Of a stretch of 64,000 nucleotides of DNA, positions 1-9,721 are shown piece after piece. The notes below the pieces were generated by a model that searched no databases, had not been told where the DNA came from, and saw nothing but the letters and a program-made list of their open reading frames with translations. Within the stretch, counting starts at the first letter, position 1. Every line of letters starts with the position of its first letter. The translations under genes and the position numbers were made by a program. Source of the DNA: Entoloma clypeatum. Taxonomy: Eukaryota > Basidiomycota > Agaricomycetes > Agaricales > Entolomataceae. The stretch is from positions 2,852,001 to 2,916,000 of the forward strand of contig OY751488.1 of assembly GCA_963565915.1 (NCBI GenBank). Direction: 5' to 3'.

Positions 1-1192
1 AATGTTGTAGAGTCCTTCTACCATGTCCTCACACCATCATCCACGCTTCCACCACCATGGACTCTGCACGGGGGAAATTGGATTATCATTTTTATGCTTA
101 TTCTTGTGCCTTTGGCATTCCTTCGGCGACTGGATAGCTTGCGACACACCAGCTATGTAGCGCTGTTTTCTGTCGGTCAGTTGTTCCTCCCTTTTTATTA
201 TTGTGTCTTATCCTCGTTATCAGGATACCTTGTCGCTATCGTCGTCGTGTGTTATTTCTGGCCACTGCAAGGAATGCCTGTCAAGGGAGAAGTCCACCTC
301 ATTCACTTCACACCCAACTTCGTTTCGACCTTCCCGGTTCAAGTTTTCGCATTCACTTGTGCCCAGAACGCAAGTCCAAAGTCCGCGAATATCAACTTTG
401 AATTGACGAGAGCCATGTAGATTTTCCCCCTCTACAACGAGATGAAGAATAATTCGCAGGAGCGAATGAATATAATGATTGGGTCAGCAATCGGTTCTGC
501 CACGATCACCTACGAAGTAGTTGCGGTCATTGGATACTTGACTTTCGGTTCAAAGGTACGTTTTCGCGTCTGACCATGAAAGGAATGTTGAGATGAAATG
601 ATAGGTGGGAGCGAACATTGTTGCCATGTACCCGTCCACGTCTCTTTTTATCGCTTGTGGTCAACTCGCCATTGTGGTGCTTGTGATGTTTTCGTACCCC
701 TTGCAAGTCCACCCCTGCCGAAACTCCCTCGACAAAGTGTTCCATCTGGGCCACAGTGTCAAGCCTATCTCAAGCGGGGATGATGACGAAGACGAAGGAA
801 CGGACCCAGACCATGCCAATATTGAGATGTCAGTGTTGAAACACACGTTATTGACCTCGGCTATCGTGGCCAGTGGGTTTACTATCGCTTATATTGTAGA
901 TGATTTGCAAATGGGCAAGTGTTGTGTCTTGAGATTGGATCGGCTGCTCAACCTCCTTTTAGTGTTGTCGTTTGTGGGGTCAACTGGGTCGACGACCATC
1001 TCGTTCATCCTCCCTGGATTGTTGTATTGGAAGGTATGTATTCAAGTATCTGCTTCTCGAGACGGGTATCTTAGCGGGCATTTTCTGTAGCTGACGCGCG
1101 ATGACGCCGCTCAGAGTAAGACCCTGAACGTGGCAGCTTTGGGACTGGCAGTCTACGGGGGGTTTATTTTTGCGTTCTGGCAAGTGCTTTAA
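1..1192 (+). CDS. Vacuolar amino-acid transporter (AVT type), 3' part, redundant copy
   Basis: This is the 3' portion of an Aa_trans (AAAP) family transporter. It starts inside a coding exon at the window edge (first codon AAT) and ends at TAA 1190-1192. It is the same sequence as 8530-9721, with the same introns, including a GC-AG intron at 370-420. The segment contains the later membrane helices, the conserved QNIFPLYNE motif formed across that intron, and an acidic loop (SGDDDEDEG). Because the 5' exons are missing it cannot be a complete gene here; see the entry at 7891 for function. Confidence 0.85.
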
Positions 1193-1418
1193 TTTTTTCC
1201 CCAACGGGTGACTGCAGCTGAAGGCGATGTGGACAGCCTTGGTTTTAATATATATCAGGTTGTACATTAGGGACTTGGTAGAAATTTTACCCACGATGTT
1301 TTTAGCGTAAACGTTGACTGTAATCTGCGCTGCAATCGTCCCATCCCCGGTCTCGTCTCGTCTCGCATGGCGCACGCCCATCACTAAGTCAGTCGTTGTC
1401 TCACCTCACCCACCACCC

Positions 1419-3617
1419 ATGGCCGCTACCCCCGCCACCAGCTCCACCCCATCCAGTCCCCTTGCCTCTCCTCCCCCATCACTCTCCTCCGTATACAGTG
1501 TGCAAGCCAATCTCCCCGTATCCCTCGAACCCACCACTCGTCTCAATGGTACCAAGGCAGACTGCGTTCCCACCGCCCCGTCAAGCCCGCTTCCAGATGT
1601 CGACCAGCAGATCCTGGAGGCCCTCAGAAGTAAAGATAGAATATACGTGTTGAAACTGGGAGAGCTCATGGAAGGCCTAATAAACGATCAACGGTGCGTT
1701 TCTTCCCTACATATCTGCGATGTTAGCCCGCCCCCTTTCCGGTCTAACTCTACAAAAGGGATCGAATCAACCTGACGCCTTCCACGTCATATCAACGACT
1801 GCTGGTGCATCGATGCTCAGCATACTACAAGCTTGTGCCAGAAAACGATCCCACCAGCAAGGGCATCACCGTATGCCCATCTCCAGAAAGTCGAATGTGA
1901 GAGTTGTTCTTTCCATTCTTTTTCTGTGCGCTGATAGTACACCACTAGTCCACCAAAGAGGCTGTGCGAACTCGTCCAACTGGAATCGATAGTCCAACCA
2001 GCTTTCAAAATAATGCGGCGCTCCCAACATGATCGCAAGCCATACACATACAGGTCTCAATCTCAGACAGGCTCTGTCGCAGGCGAAGACGCCGATCTCT
2101 CCGACGTCGAGCCGTCAGAATCCGGCAGCCTTGGCGGGCGGAGCAATGCAACGGGTGGCAGCGGTAAAAAACGGTTAACGATCGAAGAGCGAGAAGCAGC
2201 TTATAACGAGGCTCGTTCTCGAATATTCATGGACTTTGAGGAAAAGGAGAAGGAAAAAGAAAGGAACATGAGTGCAAGCTCATCTTCCGTGAGCCTTGTC
2301 TCTGGCTCGGCCTCCACAAGTGGAGGCGGCAGCAGTGTTACAGGGGACTTTGACGAGCTACCCAGTTCACCCGCGACGGAAAGTGAGTATTCAGCCCCAC
2401 TTCCCCACAACAAGAAAGGCGCTCGCCAAAATACTGCTTCGTCTCGTCCCTTACGCTCTTCCGCTCCTCCATTCCACGGGAATCCACGAAATTCAAGGGC
2501 ATCCTCGCCGCCCTTCACCTATGCCAATATATACGATCCAACTCAAAATCAGATCTACGATCTCTCCCAACATCCCCAACATCCCGGATACCACCAACCT
2601 CAATACCTCTATCCATATCCACCGTCTGGGCCACCGAATCCCTATTATGGCGGTTATCCATACTACCCGCCCTACAACCCTTATCAGACGCATCATCCCC
2701 CTCCCCAACACAGCTCCTCCGATCCATCTACCCCTTCCAGCGGTGAACCTTATCTTCCCCCTTCATATGGAGCGTATCATCCACATTATGGATGGTCCCA
2801 TCCTTCGCTACAATCCCCGCCGCAGACACAACATCCCCCTCCTCAACTCCCGCCACACCCTCACAACCCTAATCATGCGGCGTGCCCGCACCGCCACCAC
2901 ACAACTCCCAATACCCACCATATGCGCCACCACCACTGCCACCACCACATGCGTACACCTATCAAATGCCATACTACCCTCCCCCGCCGGAGCAACACAC
3001 GGAACCTCACCTGCCTCATCCCTCCTCGAATATGTACGACGTCCAAAAGATGAACAATAGTGATATGATGGGAAACCAGGCGAATGCCGCCACCACGCCT
3101 ACGATGAGTCGGAGTGATATCCCAAGTCTCTTTGGCAATGGTCGGACTTTAAGTAATAGGCATTCGGGTGGTTTAAATGGTACAGGACATGATGCACTAC
3201 CGGTGCGAACCACGACCATTCAGCCTGGGGCTATGGCCCGGGTGTAAGCCAAGGCGGCTATACGCCTGGATCTGGAGGAGCAGATACCGTTGGGCCTCGA
3301 TTGAGTTCTTCGAGAAGGCAATCTGGATCTGGGAACGGTAACAGTAATCGCTCCTCCAACGATGAAGTATCGTCGACTGCAGTAGGCAACTCCTCCTTTC
3401 GCAGCATTCATGAACTGAAATAACACAACTAGTCATCCTCCACAACCTCGTCCTCCTCACAGCGGACGTACACCTCAACGAACTCTTCACACCATCCTCT
3501 GCCCCCACGTCCAGACTGGGCTGTTGGTATGAGACCACAGGCTGGCATCAAGACACAGGCTCGACACCATGATTATCACAATCCTTACATGATGTCCCCC
3601 AATTCACCTTCACGAAG
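1419..3617 (+). pseudogene. R3H-SUZ domain protein, redundant and frameshifted partial copy
   Basis: This copy of the gene at 9948 starts at the same ATG and encodes the R3H domain (motif RLLVH) and the SUZ motif (TIEEREAAYNEARSRIF). Two single-C deletions relative to the other copy, near 2878 and 3200, break the frame in the Pro/Tyr/His-rich region. The sequence then ends at the N gap, so the C-terminus is absent. The deletions fall in C-containing runs close to a contig end and look more like assembly error than real decay, although haplotype differences cannot be excluded. Confidence 0.8.
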
Positions 3618-3817
3618 NNNNNNNNNNNNNNNNNNNNNNNNNNNNNNNNNNNNNNNNNNNNNNNNNNNNNNNNNNNNNNNNNNNNNNNNNNNNNNNNNNN
3701 NNNNNNNNNNNNNNNNNNNNNNNNNNNNNNNNNNNNNNNNNNNNNNNNNNNNNNNNNNNNNNNNNNNNNNNNNNNNNNNNNNNNNNNNNNNNNNNNNNNN
3801 NNNNNNNNNNNNNNNNN
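3618..3817. other. Assembly gap (200 N)
   Basis: A run of exactly 200 N, a conventional placeholder length for a gap of unknown size. The sequence on its right (3818 onward) is not the continuation seen after 12148 in the other copy, so the two flanks probably do not belong next to each other as drawn. Confidence 0.99.
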
Positions 3818-3818
3818 G

Positions 3819-4114
3819 AACCCGGTCAATTGTAATGGGACTAAACAAGGAGAATGGTTACATTGGAAGCAACTGTCAGCACAACATAAGTCACCTTTGA
3901 CACCGCTACGCGCCAAGTCTGACTCGAAATCCTTATTTCGAGCTGCCGTCAATCCTGGGACATTCCATCCACCAAGGGAATGACTCCCTCGCCAGTATCG
4001 TCCTCGGAACTCTCGCCTGTTGGGCGACAGCTTATGATGAGCATCAGGGAACAGCGGTCGAAGGCCAGAGAGGCAGACCGTACGAGGCATGGTAGTCGGG
4101 GGGTGAGAAGATAG
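3819..4114 (+). CDS. 3' tail of an unidentified gene, apparently frameshifted
   Basis: Directly after the gap a frame is open for 54 codons (3819-3980, Lys/Ser-rich) and then hits TGA at 3981. A second frame, beginning at an ATG that overlaps this stop (3980), runs 44 codons to TAG at 4112-4114 with a Ser/Pro-rich then Arg-rich end (REQRSKAREADR). The two pieces read like one C-terminal tail split by a one-base shift near the contig edge. It does not match the C-terminus of the R3H-SUZ protein at 12148-12681. I do not recognise the family. The next 160 bp up to 4276 would be its 3' flank and the POLD3 promoter. Confidence 0.4.
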
Positions 4115-4276
4115 TAGAGAGTGACTCGGCGCCTACGATTTCATGCTTTGTAAATTGCCTCGGACAAGATACCCTTCATTTCTCGCTTTCGTTCATACTT
4201 AGTATGTAGTAGCTCAGTCACTAGCGAATCACGTGGCTCCCAGTCGTAGGCCCAAATTCGATAAGCTCTCCCTTTC

Positions 4277-6232
4277 ATGTCCACTCAGGCAGTCGTCGAT
4301 TATTTGACGAAACAGATCTTCATAGAGAAGAACATTGTAGGACATTTGCAAGCACCATGACAACATTCTTCATTGATTCAACTTTCAAGGTAACATATAG
4401 GTCGCTTAGTCGAGAATTACGCATTCACGTAAACACTGCGAAGAAGTGAGCAATACCCTTTCTGCAAGGGCTTTCTTAACATCTGCTAGTGAGCTTGCAA
4501 CATATCACAATGTTGCACCATACCATTCACAAGTGGCTTGTGCAACCTACCTTGTAAGCGGCGAGGTCTCAACCTCACAGAGACGCGTCTCTGGGGACAT
4601 CGAAATGGACGGCAAAGGCGTTGGCGAAGAAGAAGAATGTGAGAATGATGGAGAGGAAGTCCCACAAACGACGATGCTACTAGTTAACGAAAAAGATCTG
4701 CAAAGTGAGTCGGAATGTTTCCGGCCGTCCTTGGTTCTGATATTCGCCCAGGCGTCGAATCTAAGTTTTCACGCATAAATTCGATTCATGTCTATAGCTT
4801 AACTCCCGCTCCGATTCACGTATGTAAAGATCAACCTTGTGGAACTGAATATGACTACTCAACATTCCTTGTATAGGACGCAGGTCTTATATGTACTCCC
4901 GCAGAAAGTATACGTGAGATCGACATTGGAAAACAGGGTCTTGAAATTGCATCAGCTGTTGGAAGAATCATGGGGTCGAACGTCAAGGTGGTGGCCCCGG
5001 CGAGAAAATCGAAACTAGCACATCAACCCATTGCTGGACCTTCTAAACCAAAGTTGTCGAAACCTACGGAGAAGTCGGTTGTGCAAGATTGTATACAGGA
5101 AAAGTCGCCCGTGGTCACGCTTCAAGAAAAGTCTGTTGAAGAGCCCGAAGAAAAGCCCGCCGTACCCGTAGCCAAAAAGGAGGTCAAGGCTGCAGGGAAA
5201 CTGTTCTTCTCAAAGTCAAAGCCGAAAGAAACAAGTAAACAGGAGACCGCCGATAGGGAAACTGCCAAATCTGACTGGACTTTGGAAGCCCAGAACAAAA
5301 AGGTTTTTGATGTTGATGTCTCAAAGGCCACTTGAAGATTGATGACCATATTCCAGCGAGGCACGAAACGCAGGTCACCGGCGACGTCTGATTCGGATGA
5401 CGATAAAAAAAAGAACCCTTCACTATCGAAACCTTCAGTTGAATCGAGCAAAGGCGTACGATTGAAGAACCGCACGGTGCTGTCAGACGATGATGATGAT
5501 GATGAGGGTGTACGGCGACTCGCCTCGAAATCGCGTCCATCCAGAGCATCAGAGCCCGCAACTTCAGATGACCCCCAGGACGTGAATAACTTGATGGATA
5601 TTGATGATGGTAAGCGAACAGATTATCCCTGCATGTCCAGAATGCATCACTGAGTAACGACAGATCAAGTCATGCGTGTGACACGAGAGGCTCCTGCTCA
5701 TGATCCTGGCACGGGCGAGGAAGAGGAAGGATCAGCAGACGATATTCCGGAGAAGGAGGTGGAGGTGGACGATGACTCCTTGCCACCGGTAAAACCGAAG
5801 AAACGTCGACCAAAGAAAGTTATTCCAGTCGGTAGTAATGGCCTGAAGAAGAAGAGAGTAGTGAAGAGCCGAGAAACAAATGATGCAAAAAACTATACAA
5901 GTTGGTGAGGCCTGCCAGATACCACAGCTATCTTCTAATCTTTCGCAGTCTTCGAGGATTATTCCTCATATGAATCGGTTGACGAGAATGAGGAACCTGA
6001 ACCTGCTGCGCCCGCCAAAGGCAAGGGAAAATCAAAGGCGAAGTCTTCGAAGAATGAAGAGCAAGAAGACTCGGCTACGTCTGCACCTAAAATCAAGCCA
6101 ACCGCTACAAATTCCACTGCTAGTAAGGGGGCGAAATCAGGCAAGACAGGCGCAGGTAGTTCCAAAGGAGGTCAGCCGAAACAGAAAAAGCTCGCTAATT
6201 TCTTCATGGCGGCTCCAAAAGCCAAAAACTGA
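4277..6232 (+). CDS. POLD3: DNA polymerase delta subunit 3 (Pol32/Cdc27 type)
   Basis: This is the accessory subunit of replicative DNA polymerase delta that links the polymerase to PCNA. The N-terminal exons (4277-4336, 4390-4445, then from 4490) join to a Cdc27-type winged-helix start: the frame runs through VTYRSLSREL and then NELATYH, with introns of 53 and 44 nt. A long charged, low-complexity middle follows (Lys/Glu/Ser-rich, with repeated acidic stretches), typical of this family. The extreme C-terminus holds a clear PCNA-interacting PIP box (QKKLANFF) shortly before the TGA. Several further short introns interrupt the 5' half. It converges with the Nudix gene, 103 bp away. The weakly conserved family makes the middle exon borders uncertain, but the PIP box and N-terminus support the call. 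Confidence 0.85.
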
Positions 6233-6335
6233 ATTGGGTTCTTGCTCCGGTACAACTTACCTTTGGATGTCAGAATTCGCAATTGCATCGTATTCATTAT
6301 TAGTCCTCCACTACGTCTAAAATAAGGAACGACAG

Positions 6336-7660
6336 TTATGATACTGGAAGTCTAATATCGCGCTTGAGGAGTCTACAGACGTCTGCATAGTTGCTGTCTG
6401 ATGCCTCGGTAACGAACCCATGTCGAACAAAAAAGTCCACCATAGCGAGCGCTGAACTTGCTTTGAACATTCCCTCAAGCAAGTTCCGAAGCACCGTTTC
6501 TGCGTCCATCAATTCGAAACATTCCACCTCGCCATCTGCGAAATTGGTCCGAGGGACAATAAATCCATCAGATTTGAGCGGGAGGTCGTAGAGATAATAT
6601 AAGCCCGGAAGAATCCAACCCGCTGGAGAGCGATTCGGAAAGGGTAGCATACCGACCGGACGTACATTATCACGGACGTACTTGCTGTCCAACAATGCTT
6701 CCTCCACGCATTCTCGTATAATCGTCAATAGGGCAGTATCGCCCAAGCCAATTCCGCCGCCGACAGTGACGTCGAGTTTACCCGGCCATCTGGAGAACAG
6801 ATTAAAGGCCGGAGACGGAAAAGCTTGTTAAAACAACTGGCAAGACTTACGTTCGCTTTGTCATAGACCGACGAGGAACCCATATCATCGTTTTATCTGT
6901 ACTTCGGTCATGCAAGTACGCTGAGAACCAGTCACTGAAATCAGCACTGGCTATATGAACAAAAACCGACCTATCAGGAGGCTTCCAAAATTTGCAAACC
7001 CGAAGAGAGGAAGAGCAGCACGCTCGATGGCAAATGCGACAGTGTTAGCATGGGATGATGTTCCGTATGTAGTATGGTGGAAAACAGGGTATCCCTCATC
7101 ACTCCAGCCTAAATGGGAGTTGTGTGGGTAGCATGACACTCCACAGTAGTGAACTGACCTCGAAGGATGTTGTCGAACCTGAGCTCATCCTTCCACTCAC
7201 GAACGAGTCTCTCGATTTGGGACGTTCGGGTGTACCTTCCTCCTTTGTTAACCCAGGGAGCGAATGAAATGGAGGCGAGCTCATTTGGGGAAGAGTATTG
7301 GAGGTCCCATGGTGACTTTGAACTTTGGTGTATCTGTCTCTGATGGTCTTTCTCCAGTGCTTTTGACACCTCCGCCCTCACAAAACCAATGGGTAATTGC
7401 CGCAACTTCGAGCCTTCCGGACGCGAGAGAAAAAACGGCACGACGCTTTCTTCGTCTATGGTACCTCCGTCACTGGTCCTTGTGCTCGCCAAGTATGGTC
7501 CGTCAATGTTCCGCGGACGAAGTAAGAGGTTGCTGTACGATAACACGAGCGGGAGAAGGCTGGGGTAGCCGGGTGGCAAGCACAAGGGAGCAGGTGGCTT
7601 TGTTGCGTGGTAAAAACGCGACGGCGAACTGAAGACTCTGATCATGGTACTCCGCGACAT
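6336..7660 (-). CDS. DUF4743/Nudix hydrolase (YJR142W/Tnr3 C-terminal type)
   Basis: An N-terminal DUF4743-like region is followed by a Nudix domain. This family is related to the thiamine-pyrophosphokinase-associated Nudix enzymes that dephosphorylate damaged thiamine diphosphate forms; the exact substrate cannot be read from sequence. Visible features are SMTKRTWPGKLDVTVGGGIG followed by the Nudix box, with RECVEEA giving the catalytic RE..EE residues. The first acidic residue of the box is Asp instead of Glu. The start ATG is at 7660 (MSRSTMIRV...); the basic, Ser-rich N-terminus could be a mitochondrial presequence. There are at least three introns, and the one near 6940-6975 is hard to place because donor and acceptor leave an odd junction. 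The gene is divergent from the transporter at 7891. Confidence 0.8.
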
Positions 7661-7890
7661 GAGGGAGAACGGCGCACGTGATGAGAAACTCTGGATTATG
7701 GATGCCGAGAATAGCACTCACAATCCAGCCAGCCTTCTTCACTCGAACCACCACTTGTGACCGGGGCCCATTCGAACGTGGGACTTGCGTGAATCTGGCG
7801 TGGCTCCCTGGGTTCCTATCGTCATCTCACCCTCAGCAAGTCATACTCAGTACTACGCACGAATTCGAAGACGAAGACGAGCATCTCGAG

Positions 7891-9721
7891 ATGGTAGAAA
7901 CCTATGGCGTTGCTGAAGAAAATGCTGCTGAACCTGGAACAGCTCAAGGAGGAGAACAAGCTGCGCTGTTGGGTGGTGACAGGGATTCCTCTGTTAAATT
8001 GAAAGAAGACGGCCATGCGACTTTAATTAGCTGTACCAGCAATCTTGCGAATACTATTATCGGAAGCGGTGGGTTTCGTTTACAGCGTCCTAAACCATAT
8101 CATGAGCTGAATAACGTATCTGCCTCAGGCATGCTGACATTTCCTTTGGTGCGTACAATGGACATGTACCTCAGTCTACCCCTAATGTGCTTGAAGGCAA
8201 TGGCTTCGGCTGGCATACTTCCTGGAATCATCACCTGCATCTTCTCAGGATGCGTCGGAGCCTTCGGTCTATATCTTCTTTCGTTATGCGCGACTCGAAC
8301 CCCGCATAGACGTGCTTCTTTCTTCATCATTACCCAGATGACGTTTCCCAGTGCAGCGGTCTTTTTCGATGCAGCGATTGCTATCAAATGCTTTGGCGTT
8401 TCTATCAGGTATGACTTTCTTCTTCATCGAGCACTTTCGTTATCACTGGCAATATCGCCTTGACAAAAGCCTTTGTTGAACAAAAATTTGTGTAACAGTT
8501 ATCTGATCATCATCAAAGGCCTGATGCCGAATGTTGTAGAGTCCTTCTACCATGTCCTCACACCATCATCCACGCTTCCACCACCATGGACTCTGCACGG
8601 GGGAAATTGGATTATCATTTTTATGCTTATTCTTGTGCCTTTGGCATTCCTTCGGCGACTGGATAGCTTGCGACACACCAGCTATGTAGCGCTGTTTTCT
8701 GTCGGTCAGTTGTTCCTCCCTTTTTATTATTGTGTCTTATCCTCGTTATCAGGATACCTTGTCGCTATCGTCGTCGTGTGTTATTTCTGGCCACTGCAAG
8801 GAATGCCTGTCAAGGGAGAAGTCCACCTCATTCACTTCACACCCAACTTCGTTTCGACCTTCCCGGTTCAAGTTTTCGCATTCACTTGTGCCCAGAACGC
8901 AAGTCCAAAGTCCGCGAATATCAACTTTGAATTGACGAGAGCCATGTAGATTTTCCCCCTCTACAACGAGATGAAGAATAATTCGCAGGAGCGAATGAAT
9001 ATAATGATTGGGTCAGCAATCGGTTCTGCCACGATCACCTACGAAGTAGTTGCGGTCATTGGATACTTGACTTTCGGTTCAAAGGTACGTTTTCGCGTCT
9101 GACCATGAAAGGAATGTTGAGATGAAATGATAGGTGGGAGCGAACATTGTTGCCATGTACCCGTCCACGTCTCTTTTTATCGCTTGTGGTCAACTCGCCA
9201 TTGTGGTGCTTGTGATGTTTTCGTACCCCTTGCAAGTCCACCCCTGCCGAAACTCCCTCGACAAAGTGTTCCATCTGGGCCACAGTGTCAAGCCTATCTC
9301 AAGCGGGGATGATGACGAAGACGAAGGAACGGACCCAGACCATGCCAATATTGAGATGTCAGTGTTGAAACACACGTTATTGACCTCGGCTATCGTGGCC
9401 AGTGGGTTTACTATCGCTTATATTGTAGATGATTTGCAAATGGGCAAGTGTTGTGTCTTGAGATTGGATCGGCTGCTCAACCTCCTTTTAGTGTTGTCGT
9501 TTGTGGGGTCAACTGGGTCGACGACCATCTCGTTCATCCTCCCTGGATTGTTGTATTGGAAGGTATGTATTCAAGTATCTGCTTCTCGAGACGGGTATCT
9601 TAGCGGGCATTTTCTGTAGCTGACGCGCGATGACGCCGCTCAGAGTAAGACCCTGAACGTGGCAGCTTTGGGACTGGCAGTCTACGGGGGGTTTATTTTT
9701 GCGTTCTGGCAAGTGCTTTAA
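7891..9721 (+). CDS. Vacuolar amino-acid transporter, AVT5/6/7-like (Aa_trans family)
   Basis: A multi-pass amino-acid/auxin permease family protein, expected in the vacuolar membrane moving neutral or other amino acids with protons. The N-terminal tail is short and Glu/Ala-rich. TM1 has the family hallmark SNLANTIIGSG followed after an intron by GMLTFPLAMASAG. Later helices include SYVALFSVGYLVAIVVV and the conserved QNIFPLYNE, which is assembled across a GC-AG intron (8899-8949). An acidic cytosolic loop (SGDDDEDEG) follows. There are at least eight short introns. ATG 7891 is preferred because it leaves 230 bp for the promoter shared with the divergent Nudix gene; the frame is also open upstream to an ATG at 7681. 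The stop at 9719-9721 assumes the last possible GC-AG site is not used; splicing there would end the protein four residues earlier. Confidence 0.87.

Larger units (their letters stand above)
1..3617. repeat. Near-identical duplicate of 8530-12148 ending at an assembly gap
   Basis: Base 1 corresponds to 8530 and base 3617 to 12148. Comparison by eye shows identity apart from a missing C near 2878, a C/T difference at 2983 (T at 11513) and a missing C near 3200. Introns and intergenic DNA are as conserved as exons, so this is not an old gene duplication. The copy stops exactly at the run of Ns. The likeliest explanation is a redundant contig end or alternative haplotype left in the scaffold; a very recent real duplication is possible but less likely. 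Confidence 0.93.
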
